64,000 nucleotides of DNA from an uncultured Prevotella sp. GTDB taxonomy: Bacteria; Bacteroidota; Bacteroidia; Bacteroidales; Bacteroidaceae. The notes below the pieces were generated by a model, which was not told where the DNA came from, did no database searches, and saw only the letters and a program-made list of their open reading frames with translations. Location of the stretch: contig CAJJWN010000005.1 in assembly GCA_905196835.1 (NCBI GenBank), positions 1-64,000 of the forward strand, in the 5' to 3' direction. The translations under genes were made by a program, and so were the position numbers. Positions 15,945 to 24,741 of the stretch are shown piece by piece. Each line of letters starts with the position of its first letter. Position 1 is the first letter of the stretch.

Positions 15945-16789
15945 TTGAACTCTCGCAGTCTGATGCGTGTCAGCACTTGCTTGGTGTTGTATGTGAAGTC
16001 ACTGCTTAGCATCCAGCTGTAATATCCCGGGTCACGGTGGAGCACGTCTGCTACGCCCCAGCCTTTGTATTTGCCGAAGTTGAACACTTCATACATTCGG
16101 GGTTTGCCTGTAGCGTCGAGCAGCGTGTTACCGTCTTTGTCTTTCATTTCTTTCCAGACGATGCGCCCGGCAAAATCAACGTTGTTGTTCATTTTTGAGA
16201 ACTCGGCCAGTTCGTCCATGTCGTTGTTCAACTGTCGTTCCGGTTCTTCCTGCCTGCCAGGAGCATACATGTCAAGCTCGCCTTGCAGCACGCGGTATGT
16301 AGCCTCCGTATCTTCGTCGGCCTTATGCGCCGTGAAGTCATCTTCCATTTTTCGTCCGCAATAGAATTTGTATGCAGCGGCAAGGTTGCGGCGTTCCATC
16401 TTGTGAAAGATTGTCTGCACATCAATGAGCCTGCATTTGCCGAAGTCGAAGTCTATACCGGCACGCAGGAACTCTTCCGCCAGCATGGGTACGTCAAAGT
16501 GGTTAGAGTTGAAGCCGGCGAAGTCGCAGCCTTTAAATTTGCTCTCAAGGTCAGCGGCTATCTTTTTGAATGTAGGCGCATCCTTAACGTCTTCGTCGGA
16601 TATACCCGTCAGCTGGGCAACTTCCGCAGGTATCGGTTTTTCAGGATTGATGAAGAAGTTTTGGCGTTCTTCCTTTCCGTCAGGATACACCTTGATGTAT
16701 GATATCTGTATTATTCTGTCTTTTACAAGGTCAAGCCCTGTTGTTTCAAGGTCGAATACAATCAGAGGCTTTGTGAGATTGAGTTTCAT
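15935..16789 (-). CDS. DnaQ-like 3'-5' exonuclease (DEDDh)
   Basis: 284 residues. The N-terminal exonuclease domain (about 1-175) shows Exo I IVFDLETTGLD, Exo II GFNSNHFDVPML and Exo III HKADEDTEATY, i.e. all DEDDh metal ligands and the catalytic His. The C-terminal 90 residues contain YEVFNFGKYKGWGVADVLHRDPGYYSWML, a segment found after this domain in Bacteroidetes homologues. It lies downstream of dnaN, separated by a 12-bp inverted repeat. It is likely involved in proofreading or repair, or RNA turnover; it is much shorter than PolC. Confidence 0.88.
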   Translation of the reverse strand: MKLNLTKPLIVFDLETTGLDLVKDRIIQISYIKVYPDGKEERQNFFINPEKPIPAEVAQLTGISDEDVKDAPTFKKIAADLESKFKGCDFAGFNSNHFDVPMLAEEFLRAGIDFDFGKCRLIDVQTIFHKMERRNLAAAYKFYCGRKMEDDFTAHKADEDTEATYRVLQGELDMYAPGRQEEPERQLNNDMDELAEFSKMNNNVDFAGRIVWKEMKDKDGNTLLDATGKPRMYEVFNFGKYKGWGVADVLHRDPGYYSWMLSSDFTYNTKQVLTRIRLREFNKN

Positions 16790-16799
16790 TTTGTTTTTT

Positions 16800-16912
16800 C
16801 GGTTATGCGGTTATATGGTTATACGGTTGCCCGGTTTGGGTATTTACGGATTTATGGTATCAAACCGTATTATAACAGTATAGCTTCGCAATCGGGAAAC
16901 CGTATAACCGTA
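16800..16912. repeat. GGTTATACGGTT repeats and inverted repeat between dnaN and exonuclease
   Basis: Direct near-copies CGGTTATGCGGTTATATGGTTATACGGTT (16800-16828) face AACCGTATAACCG (16898-16910). GGTTATACGGTT (16817-16828) and AACCGTATAACC (16898-16909) are perfect 12-bp complements, with further pairing of CCCGGTTT and the CGGGAAACC region. This makes a plausible hairpin 3' of dnaN. Confidence 0.7.
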
Positions 16913-16924
16913 AGGCCGCGAGTA

Positions 16925-18049
16925 TCAATCGTTAAGCAACATCGGCATTATGAGCATCAGTATGTCCTCGTTCTCTGGCTGCTGTGTAGGCAGTATGAGG
17001 CAGGGACGGCTCGGGTCGGCAAGCTGAAGCTCAACTTCTTCACAGTCCAGATTGTTGAGTATCTCCATAAGGGATGTGCCCTTGAAGCCGATATCCATCG
17101 GCGTGCCGTTATAGTCGCATACGATTTCTTCCTTTGCGCTTGTGTAGAAGTCTATGTCTTCAGATGATATCACGGCTTTACCCGTTTCTATGTGCAGGCG
17201 CACCTGTTGGCTGCTGTCGCTCGCAAATGGTAGTACGCGGCGTATGACACCTGTCAGCACGGCGCGGTCTATCGTCATGCGGTTGGGGTTGTCTTGTGGT
17301 ATTACCGAATTATAGTTGGGGTATCGGCCTTCTATCAATCGGCATGACAATGTTCCACCGGGATATGATATTGTGGCGTTGCGCTCGTCAAAGCGTATCA
17401 GCACGTCTTCGTCATTTTTCTGCAATACATTTCTTAATAATGTGGCAGGCTTCTTTGGCATTATGAAAGACATCGGTGCCTCCGTCTTGATGCTCTTGTT
17501 GCGTGTCCTGACAAGCTTGTGCCCGTCGCTTGCCACAATGGCAAGTGCGTCAGTTGTCAGGTCGAAGTATATGCCGTTCATCACCGGGCGCAGCTCTTCG
17601 TTTGCAGTAGCGAATACTGAGCGTGATATGTCGTTGGCAAGTGTCTTGGAATCAATTACTATCGATGCCGCCCCGTCCTGCAACTGTTGCAGGCGCGGAA
17701 ACTCGTTGCCGCTCTGTCCGGTGAAGTTGTATATACCGTTCATGTAAACAACCTTTATGGCATACGATGACATGTCAACGTCCAACGTCAGCGGCTGTTC
17801 GGGCAACTCTTTCACGGCGTCGAGTATCGTGCGGTTGTTCACGGCGAATGTGCCGTCGCCGTCAGCCTCGTCCAGTTGCAGCTGGGTCGTCATGACGTTC
17901 TCGCTGTCTGATGCGGTTATTGTCAGTGTGCCGCCTGCTACCTCGAACAGGTAGCAGTCCAATATGGGCATAGAGTTTTTGCTGTTGAAAACCTTTGACA
18001 GTGCCGAAAGGCGTGCTGCCAAGGCCGTGCTTGATATTGTCAGTCTCAT
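16925..18049 (-). CDS. dnaN: DNA polymerase III beta sliding clamp
   Basis: 374-residue replication clamp. Start ATG 18049 (MRLTISSTALAARLSALSKVF) is chosen over a longer open frame because homologues begin here and the promoter lies inside the extension. Three clamp domains are recognisable: NSKNSMPILDCYLFEV, EFPRLQQLQ, the domain-2 segment VASDGHKLVRTRNKSI, and the C-terminal ILPTQQPENEDILMLIMPMLLND. It heads the minus-strand row that continues with the exonuclease, coaBC, DUF4835 and recN genes. Confidence 0.96.
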   Translation of the reverse strand: MRLTISSTALAARLSALSKVFNSKNSMPILDCYLFEVAGGTLTITASDSENVMTTQLQLDEADGDGTFAVNNRTILDAVKELPEQPLTLDVDMSSYAIKVVYMNGIYNFTGQSGNEFPRLQQLQDGAASIVIDSKTLANDISRSVFATANEELRPVMNGIYFDLTTDALAIVASDGHKLVRTRNKSIKTEAPMSFIMPKKPATLLRNVLQKNDEDVLIRFDERNATISYPGGTLSCRLIEGRYPNYNSVIPQDNPNRMTIDRAVLTGVIRRVLPFASDSSQQVRLHIETGKAVISSEDIDFYTSAKEEIVCDYNGTPMDIGFKGTSLMEILNNLDCEEVELQLADPSRPCLILPTQQPENEDILMLIMPMLLND

Positions 18050-18183
18050 TATGTTGATGTTTTTAGTTGTTCCTTTTTCGGTTGACAGATGCACAATTAC
18101 ACACGGACAAGTTGATAAGCCTTGCTGTTTGTATGCTGACGGCCGTCTCTTGTCACTTGTCCGCTTGCCATTCAAATTGCAGA

Positions 18184-18215
18184 CAAAAATACAAAAAAGC
18201 GTGCGGCGGAACAAA
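18184..18215 (-). promoter_or_regulatory. Promoter of dnaN
   Basis: Minus-strand TTTG (18215-18212), 20 nt, TATTTTTG (18191-18184). The predicted leader is about 125 nt. Confidence 0.65.
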
Positions 18216-18297
18216 AAAAATGTGCAAAAATTTCTTTATTCCCAAGTATTTTGCTAATTTCGCAATCAAAAAATTAAAACATAACTAATTACACATT

Positions 18298-18726
18298 ATG
18301 GAAATAGAAGGTAAAATCATAGCCGTCATACCCCCGAGGGAGGGCGTTTCTGCAAGAACAGGCACGGCGTGGAAGACTCAGGATTACGTCATTGAAACCC
18401 ACGACCAGTACCCGCGTCGCTGCTGCTTTAATGTGTTCGGTTCGGACAAAATCCAGTTGTTTAACATCCAGGTGGGCGAGGAACTTCGCGTAAGTTTCGA
18501 CATCGACGCACACGAATACCAAGGTCGTTGGTTCAACTCCATCCGTGCATGGAAGGTTGAACGCATAGACCCTAACGCCGTACAAGCTCCAGTGCAACCT
18601 GCACCGTTCGACCAACAGACTCCTGTGCAGCCTGTACAGAGTGCCCCGGCAGCAGCACCGGCTCCAGAAGCTGCACCATTCCCGCCACAACAGGACGGTG
18701 GAAGCGAGGACGACCTGCCGTTCTGA
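18298..18726 (+). CDS. DUF3127 OB-fold protein with SSB-like acidic tail
   Basis: 142 residues. The N-terminal domain (about 1-98: MEIEGKIIAVIPPREGVSAR, WKTQDYVIETHDQYPRRCCF, EYQGRWFNSIRAWKVERI) matches DUF3127, a Bacteroidetes family with a likely OB fold. It is followed by a Pro/Gln/Ala-rich linker and the terminal residues SEDDLPF. That tip is the hallmark of bacterial single-stranded-DNA-binding proteins, which use it to recruit partner proteins. The gene is divergent from dnaN and ends at a strong terminator. A single-stranded nucleic-acid-binding role is inferred, not shown. Confidence 0.88.
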   Translation: MEIEGKIIAVIPPREGVSARTGTAWKTQDYVIETHDQYPRRCCFNVFGSDKIQLFNIQVGEELRVSFDIDAHEYQGRWFNSIRAWKVERIDPNAVQAPVQPAPFDQQTPVQPVQSAPAAAPAPEAAPFPPQQDGGSEDDLPF

Positions 18727-18748
18727 CATCAGCGTGACAGCAAAAGTT

Positions 18749-18777
18749 AAAGGCTTGCCATACCGGCAAGCCTTTTT
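18749..18777 (+). terminator. Rho-independent terminator of the DUF3127 gene
   Basis: AGGCTTGCC (18751-18759) pairs with GGCAAGCCT (18765-18773) across a short loop, followed by TTTTTT. It lies 24 nt after the stop codon. Confidence 0.9.
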
Positions 18778-18856
18778 TGCGCCGTTCAAACGACACGTTT
18801 GCGCCGTCCAAACGATGCGTTTAGGCCGTCCAAACACATCGTTTGGACGGCCTAAA
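18777..18856. repeat. GGCCGTCCAAAC-type repeat with perfect 16-bp inverted repeat
   Basis: Three degenerate units (GCCGTTCAAACG, GCCGTCCAAACG, GGCCGTCCAAAC) precede a perfect palindrome: TTTAGGCCGTCCAAAC (18820-18835) and GTTTGGACGGCCTAAA (18841-18856). It lies 8 nt from the stop of the LRR gene on the opposite strand and could terminate that transcript. Confidence 0.8.
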
Positions 18857-18863
18857 ACCATTA

Positions 18864-21800
18864 TTATAAAGCTACTTTTGTTGAGTAACTTCCAGATTTA
18901 ACAATATATATACCCTTTGCAGGAACTTCAACGGTCTTTCCGCATTGCGAAACGCCTTTATATACAATAGTTCCGTCAATGTTGTAAATATATATGTTCT
19001 CACCGTCTTTGTTGAAATGTATTTTACCGTCAACTATTTCAAATGCCTGCTCATTATCTTCTATTGTCGGATTGGTAATGCCTGTCGGAAAGTCTTTTTC
19101 CTTTATTTCAAAGAAATCTTCCCAATATGGGTGCAGCCAATAAATATTGCGACATCCGGTAGGAACATACAATGTGGCCTTATCGTATGTTTCATATGCG
19201 AATGTTCTTTCAGTAATTGCAGGAGGAGTTGTATTGAGAGAGTTTACTTCTTCTATATTTTTACATTCATCAAATGCTCCTGATTCTATATTTTCAACTT
19301 TACTGCCAATAGTGATTGATTTTAAGTCACTGCACCCGTTAAATGCGCCATCTTTAATATTTATTACGCTGTTAGGAGTTATTATTTCAGTAACTCCACT
19401 ACAACCATTGAATGTAAAATCATCGCCAATAGTTGTAATGCCGTCACAAACGTTTATTTTTAAGCCATTGCATCCAGCGAATGCAGAATTTTTAAGAACT
19501 GACACACTACCGGGAATTGTTATTTCTGTTAGGTTGCTACAACCGCTGAATGCACATTCTCCGATGGTCGTAACGTTATTGGGAATGGTTATTGTTGTCA
19601 ATCCGCTACAATCTTTGACAATGTATGCGGGTATTAGTTCCACATTATTACCAAAATGTATTTCTTTTATTGCGCTATTTTCAAATGGGCTGTACTTAGG
19701 AAAATCATCGCAGTTTTTAGCATTAAACTGTATTGCTTTTAATTGATTACAATCATTGAAAGCATTATCATATATGGTTTTAACGCTTTCGCCAATGGTG
19801 ACTTCAGTCAGTCCGCTGCAACCAGAGAAGGCCCATTGTCCGATACTTGTCACACTATTTGGAATTGTTACCTCAGTCAGTCCGCTGCAACCATAGAACG
19901 TATATCCTCCGAAGCTTGTCACGCTGTTAGGAATTGTTACCTCAGTCAGTCCGCTGCAATTTTGGAACGCCCCACTGATGTTTGTCACACTGTTAGGAAT
20001 TGTTACCTCAGTCAGTCCGCTGCAATTTGGGAACGCCCAACTGATGTTTGTCACACTGTTAGGAATTGTTACCTCTGTCAGTCCGCTGCAATTTTGGAAC
20101 GCCCCACTGATGTTTGTCACACTGTTAGGAATTGTTACCTCTGTCAGTCCGCTGCAATTTTGGAACGCCCCACTGATGTCTGTCACACTGTTTGAAATTG
20201 TTACTTCGGTCAGTCCGCTGCAACCAGAGAAAGCCCATTGTCCGATGCTTGTCACGCTGTTAGGAATTGTTACTTCGATCAGTCCGCTGCAACCTTCAAA
20301 TGCGGATCTTCCGATGCTTGTCATACTGTTTGGAATTGTTACTTTTGCCAGTCCGCTGCAACCATAGAAAGCCCCTTCTCCTATGCTTGTCACGCTGTTG
20401 GAAAATGAAACAGATGTTATTTTGTCGCAATTTGTAAAAACTATATCGTTGATGACTGTAATTCCTTCAGGTATGTTTAAATCGGTAATTAATTTATTGT
20501 TTAAATATAAATTACGAGCGTATTCTGTTGGATTTATTGGATTAAGAGTAGAGAAATTGCATTTACACCAAGCATATAAATCTGAAATGTGTACTTCTTG
20601 TAAAGATTTGCATTCACTATATTCTCCTTTTATGGTGGATACGTTTTTACCTATATATAAACTACGTAGAGAAGATGGAAGCTTCCCTTCATAATATACA
20701 CCTTTTCTGTATTCAACTTGTCTATCGACGTATAATGTAGTAATATTGGGAAGTCTATCCACGTATAAAATTAATGGAGTCGTACCATTTGCTATTTTAA
20801 TTGTAGACAAATTATTACATCCGTAAAAATCGCACTTTACTTCTGTTGTTGAACCAGGAATACATATTGATATAAGGTTGGTACACCCTGAAAACGCATA
20901 GCTTTCAATTACTTCAATGTTATCAGGCAATTCAATGTTTTTTATGTTGTTGCCTTCCATAAAGAAATAACTTCCTATTTTGTTTTCTGACGTTATGTAG
21001 TCTTGGTAATATGAAGCTCCTCCGTCTATAATAGACGCTTCGTGTAAGTCCAACATCTGAAGATTTGTCATTTTCCTTATAGCCAAGATATCAGTACCGT
21101 TTACCTTACCTCTTATTTTTAATTTATATACATCTGGTATTTTCTCAATAGTTATTATGTCAATCAGCTCTCCTCCGTTGTTGAGCGTCACGTCAAATGA
21201 GTTGTCTTTTGAATATGAAAACGTATAAAGTGTGTTGTCTTTAAGGTTGCTGCTTATTATAAATTGATAACCATTTTCGCCTATTTTTTCCGAAATGTCT
21301 TCAGCCGCTAATAATACTGTCTTACCACTATCCATCGGTTGATTGGTCTTTACGGTAATTGTACCTCCTTCCTCTTGTTCCGTAAGGTCGCTATAAAGGA
21401 ATTCGTCACCTTCAGCTTTTATTATTATTGGGTAATACTTTTTGCCGTTACTTATGGCGTATATACTGAAAGCAGTTCCCCATTTTTCTGAGTTGACATA
21501 AGTTTGGGTTGAGTTTATTGGTACTTCAAGTAAAATTGTATTTTTCAAATTGCTGTCAGTTGTGGGTGGTATAGGGTTCCTACATACTATGTTTTTTATA
21601 GGCTTGTCAGAAAGTCCTACTATTTCTGTAACGTCTTTTCCTAATGTAATTGATGATATATAAGAATCAGGGAACATTGATTTCAAATCTACCTTTTTTA
21701 TTCCGTTGCCAAGTACAACATTAATAAGTCCATCGCAATCTGCGAAAGTACCGTCTTCAATGCCTGTCACACCGTTTGGAATTGTTATTTCAGTCAGTCC

Positions 21801-23072
21801 GCTGCAACCAGAGAAAGCATATTCTCCGATGCTTGTCACACTATTTGGAATTGTTATCTCAGTCAGTCCGCTGCAACCAGAGAAAGCATATTCTCCGATG
21901 CTTGTCACACTATTTGGAATTGTTATCTCAGTCAGTCCGCTGCAACTCTGAAAAGCATATTCTCCGATGCTTGTCACTCTGTTTGGAATTGTTATTCCAC
22001 TCAAACCGAAGCATTCTTTAAAAGCCTCATTTCCGATACTTGTCACACTATAGGGGATTGTTATTTTTGCCAGTCCGCTGCAACCAGAGAAAGTACCGTC
22101 TTCGATACTTGTAACGTTCGTGGGAATTGTTATTTCGGTCAGTCCGCTGCAACCAGAGAAGGCACCTCCTCCGATGCTTGTCACGCTGTTTGGAATTGTT
22201 ATTTCAGTCAGTCCGCTGCAACCAGAGAAGGCCCATTGTCCGATACTTGTCACGCTGTTTGGAATTGTTATTTCGGTCAGTCCGCTGCAACCAGAGAAAG
22301 CCTGTTCTCCTATGCTTGCCACACCGTTTGGAATTGTTATTTCAGTCAGTCTGCTGCAACCAGAGAAAGTAGCGACTTCGATACTTGTAATGTTCTTGGG
22401 AATTGTTATTTCGATCAGTCCGCTGCAACCTTTAAATGCGGATCTTCCGATGCTTGTCACGCTGTTTGGAATTGTTACTTTTGCCAGTCCGCTGCAACCA
22501 TAGAAAGCCCATCCTCCTATGCTTGTCACGCTGTTTGGAATTGTTATTTCAGTCAGTCCGCTGCAATCATAGAAAGCCCATCCTCCTATGCTTGTCACGC
22601 TGTTTGGAATTGTTACTTTAGTCAGTCCGCTGCAATCATAGAAAGTATCCATCTCGATGCTTGTCACACCGTTTGGAATTGTTATTTCTGCCAATCTACT
22701 ACAATACCGGAAAGCATTGTCTCCGATGCTTGTCACGCTGTTTGGAATTGTTATATCAGTCAGTCCACTGCATTTCAGGAAAGCACTACTCTCGATGCTT
22801 GTCACGCTGTTTGGAATTGTAATTCCTGCCAAATTATAGCAATAGGCGAAGGCCTTGTCTCCGATGCAAGTCACGTTGTAAACTTTGTTTTCATATGTTA
22901 CAGTCGGTGGTATAGAAATATTGCCACTTAATTTGTTTGAAGCGTATGTTAAAGTGACACTGATGCTATCTGGATTTATTGAATACACAAATTTGTCTAT
23001 TGTAAAGGCAAATGTATTGCTAAATATGCTTAAGCATAATAATAAGCAAAATAAGCGTAGTTTCGTTTTCAT
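18864..23072 (-). CDS. BspA-like leucine-rich-repeat surface protein with T9SS-type C-terminus
   Basis: 1402 residues. Signal peptide MKTKLRLFCLLLCLSIFSNTFA. Residues about 60-470 and again about 870-1130 are back-to-back 23-residue LRR_5 units (core SVTSIGxxAFxGCSGLTEITIPN), with further divergent units to about 1300. The middle (about 480-870) is non-repetitive and beta-rich. The last 80 residues (NPTIEDNEQAFEIVDGKIHF, IYIYNIDGTIVYKGVSQCG, KGIYIVKSGSYSTKVAL) look like a type IX secretion sorting domain. It is likely exported and attached to the surface; BspA relatives bind host matrix or other bacteria. The units are near-identical 69-bp DNA repeats, prone to expansion or loss. The gene is more AT-rich than its neighbours. 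Confidence 0.9.
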   Translation of the reverse strand: MKTKLRLFCLLLCLSIFSNTFAFTIDKFVYSINPDSISVTLTYASNKLSGNISIPPTVTYENKVYNVTCIGDKAFAYCYNLAGITIPNSVTSIESSAFLKCSGLTDITIPNSVTSIGDNAFRYCSRLAEITIPNGVTSIEMDTFYDCSGLTKVTIPNSVTSIGGWAFYDCSGLTEITIPNSVTSIGGWAFYGCSGLAKVTIPNSVTSIGRSAFKGCSGLIEITIPKNITSIEVATFSGCSRLTEITIPNGVASIGEQAFSGCSGLTEITIPNSVTSIGQWAFSGCSGLTEITIPNSVTSIGGGAFSGCSGLTEITIPTNVTSIEDGTFSGCSGLAKITIPYSVTSIGNEAFKECFGLSGITIPNRVTSIGEYAFQSCSGLTEITIPNSVTSIGEYAFSGCSGLTEITIPNSVTSIGEYAFSGCSGLTEITIPNGVTGIEDGTFADCDGLINVVLGNGIKKVDLKSMFPDSYISSITLGKDVTEIVGLSDKPIKNIVCRNPIPPTTDSNLKNTILLEVPINSTQTYVNSEKWGTAFSIYAISNGKKYYPIIIKAEGDEFLYSDLTEQEEGGTITVKTNQPMDSGKTVLLAAEDISEKIGENGYQFIISSNLKDNTLYTFSYSKDNSFDVTLNNGGELIDIITIEKIPDVYKLKIRGKVNGTDILAIRKMTNLQMLDLHEASIIDGGASYYQDYITSENKIGSYFFMEGNNIKNIELPDNIEVIESYAFSGCTNLISICIPGSTTEVKCDFYGCNNLSTIKIANGTTPLILYVDRLPNITTLYVDRQVEYRKGVYYEGKLPSSLRSLYIGKNVSTIKGEYSECKSLQEVHISDLYAWCKCNFSTLNPINPTEYARNLYLNNKLITDLNIPEGITVINDIVFTNCDKITSVSFSNSVTSIGEGAFYGCSGLAKVTIPNSMTSIGRSAFEGCSGLIEVTIPNSVTSIGQWAFSGCSGLTEVTISNSVTDISGAFQNCSGLTEVTIPNSVTNISGAFQNCSGLTEVTIPNSVTNISWAFPNCSGLTEVTIPNSVTNISGAFQNCSGLTEVTIPNSVTSFGGYTFYGCSGLTEVTIPNSVTSIGQWAFSGCSGLTEVTIGESVKTIYDNAFNDCNQLKAIQFNAKNCDDFPKYSPFENSAIKEIHFGNNVELIPAYIVKDCSGLTTITIPNNVTTIGECAFSGCSNLTEITIPGSVSVLKNSAFAGCNGLKINVCDGITTIGDDFTFNGCSGVTEIITPNSVINIKDGAFNGCSDLKSITIGSKVENIESGAFDECKNIEEVNSLNTTPPAITERTFAYETYDKATLYVPTGCRNIYWLHPYWEDFFEIKEKDFPTGITNPTIEDNEQAFEIVDGKIHFNKDGENIYIYNIDGTIVYKGVSQCGKTVEVPAKGIYIVKSGSYSTKVAL

Positions 23073-23124
23073 ATCTTCTGAGTTTTATTAATTGACAAGT
23101 AATTATTTACATTAAGAATAATTC

Positions 23125-23156
23125 TCCCATCCGTTTTTAATGGAAAACGGATGGGA
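23125..23156 (-). terminator. Hairpin terminator of the PD-(D/E)XK-like gene
   Basis: TCCCATCCGTTTT (23125-23137) and AAAACGGATGGGA (23144-23156) form a perfect 13-bp stem with a 6-nt loop just after the stop at 23166 (minus strand). Confidence 0.75.
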
Positions 23157-23165
23157 TGGATATAA

Positions 23166-23816
23166 TCAATCATCAATCATGTTCAATTCATTAATTGTAA
23201 AATATTTTAATTTACAATCGTCATTCCTTACTGATTTTGTCGCCATGAAATAAATTTTATTTGCATTTCTACCAGTTAATTTATCAGCAATCTTTTCTAT
23301 TTGCTCTTTTAGTTCCTTATTATCCATGTTTACGGCAATAAATAATGCCGTATTGTAGTTCAACTTGTTTTCATCTACAAACTTCAGAAGTTTGTCAATA
23401 TCACCACCGATACCAACTTTGTTAATCCTTTCAGCAGTCTTGACTTCTATGACACATTCTTGAGCCTTGACGTTATCTTGCCCACTGTGCAAAACAAAAT
23501 CAGGATATTTGTATTCTTTGGATTTATTTTCGGAGTCTTTGTTTGGTTCCTCGTTTGGTTCTTCTGTAAGTTTAAGAAAATCGTCAAATTCAGATTTCTT
23601 TATTTCCCCATTAAATATTAAATTTCCATATTTATACATATTTGCTTCCATTATCATCCTGAACTGATGATAGAACTCATAACAGAAAACACGCTCTTGC
23701 ATTGTAAACTGTGAGGGCTCATTGATTGAGCTACCAATGTCATGCCAAATAAAAAACTTCAAGTCTGCATGTTGGATAGCCTTAACAAAATCATTCAAAA
23801 ATACTGAATTTTCCAT
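23166..23816 (-). CDS. Putative PD-(D/E)XK nuclease-fold orphan protein
   Basis: 216 residues, AT-rich, no signal peptide. The segment YKYPDFVLHSGQ...CVIEVKTAERI fits the PD-(D/E)XK core: Asp of YPD, then Glu-x-Lys of IEVK on the next strand. A preceding helix, QERVFCYEFYHQFRMI, is of a type often seen in such nuclease-like accessory proteins. The C-terminal half (KLLKFVDENKLNYNTALFIAVNMD, ANKIYFMATKS) gives the remaining alpha/beta elements. It stands alone beside a gene-free stretch with its own terminator. It may be a defence or mobile-element remnant, or an uncharacterised nuclease; it could also be a catalytically dead relative. Confidence 0.6.
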   Translation of the reverse strand: MENSVFLNDFVKAIQHADLKFFIWHDIGSSINEPSQFTMQERVFCYEFYHQFRMIMEANMYKYGNLIFNGEIKKSEFDDFLKLTEEPNEEPNKDSENKSKEYKYPDFVLHSGQDNVKAQECVIEVKTAERINKVGIGGDIDKLLKFVDENKLNYNTALFIAVNMDNKELKEQIEKIADKLTGRNANKIYFMATKSVRNDDCKLKYFTINELNMIDD

Positions 23817-24329
23817 AATTGTTTCTTTTTATGCCCCTTGCAGCCCTGTCGGTGCGGTTAATAATTTTTAGGTTAAGACATACAAAGAGAGCGGAGCCGC
23901 CAAATCCCGTCTTATCCTCGATGTAGGCTTGGACTTCCTGTAATATGGATAAGATGAACTGACAGCCCCGCTTGGATGTATGATACGGATACAACATGCC
24001 ATTACTAAGCAGAAAGGCACACGTGTACGAATACAACCAAGAAGAGCGCCTTTCCTTATTATTCCGATATTACGCAGTAAAGTGTCCAATTTTACATCGA
24101 CGGAATAAAGCGAAATTGCGCTTCTTTTCAGTATGTCTGTGTATGTGCAGCGCACAATACATAGCAAAGATAACGAAATTTCTTGGAAAGGTGCTCTTTT
24201 GTTTGGGAATTTTTGCAAATATTTACAAACTCATCTTCTCTTTTTGTGTGGGTTAAGAGCGATGCGCCCGTTGGCAACGGTCAACAGTGCGGATATGGAA
24301 AAGGCGTGCAACCATTCGTTTTACTTGCC

Positions 24330-24451
24330 ATCTTCTTAGGTTACCGCCAAGTTACCTCACTCACAACAAGCAAAGAATAATCCACGCCCATGAGCGTGAA
24401 CCTTCAGACTGCTTGCTCCCGTGAGTGAATATTGGCGGTATTCAAGAAGAT
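24330..24451. ncRNA. Candidate structured RNA: long interrupted hairpin
   Basis: Nested complementary segments run through 120 nt: ATCTTCTT (24330-24337) with AAGAAGAT (24444-24451), TACCGCCAA (24342-24350) with TTGGCGGTA (24432-24440), TCACTCAC (24357-24364) with GTGAGTGA (24421-24428), then a CAAGC/GCTTG pair and an apical CACGC...GCGTG. This rod with internal loops resembles 6S-like RNAs in outline. Orientation is unresolved; a TAATTTTG element upstream on the minus strand (24619-24626) slightly favours minus. Confidence 0.4.
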
Positions 24452-24670
24452 TAGAACAAGAGCTAAAAGCTCAATATGTAAAATATGTTTTGAACGGATG
24501 CGCCCGGCTGTCAGCCGCATGTCAGCGTTGTTGACGTGTATGTACGTGCGCAAATTCGTCAGCTGTCAGTTTCTTCTTATCTGTTTTCTTTAATGGTTAA
24601 ACTTCATGTTGTCGGCACAAAATTACAAAATGTTTTTGAAAGATAAATGATTTAGTGTTTAAAAGATGGT

Positions 24671-24741
24671 CTTTTGCATGGCAAAAGGCCATGATTGGCA
24701 ATGTAAAAGGCCGTGTTTCGCAGCGCGAAACACGGCCTTTT
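24671..24741. repeat. GGCCTTTTGC-family palindromes
   Basis: CTTTTGCATGGCAAAAG (24671-24687) is followed by AAAAGGCCGTGTTTCG (24705-24720) paired perfectly with CGAAACACGGCCTTTT (24726-24741). The second hairpin can serve as a terminator in both directions. Confidence 0.75.

Noticed and set aside
22236..22931. Long open frame opposite the LRR gene (231 codons, + strand), and similar ones at 19743-20367
   Set aside because: They arise from the 69-bp repeat read on the other strand; the repeated CHAVWNCYF(S/C)QSAA pattern mirrors the LRR units and has no start or signal of its own.
23868..24218. 116-codon minus-strand frame upstream of the PD-(D/E)XK-like gene
   Set aside because: No domain, no start context and its beginning overlaps a possible -7 element; more likely leader or decayed sequence than a gene.
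24330..24451. CRISPR array
   Set aside because: The repeats here are nested and inverted, not regularly spaced direct repeats; no cas genes are present in the window.
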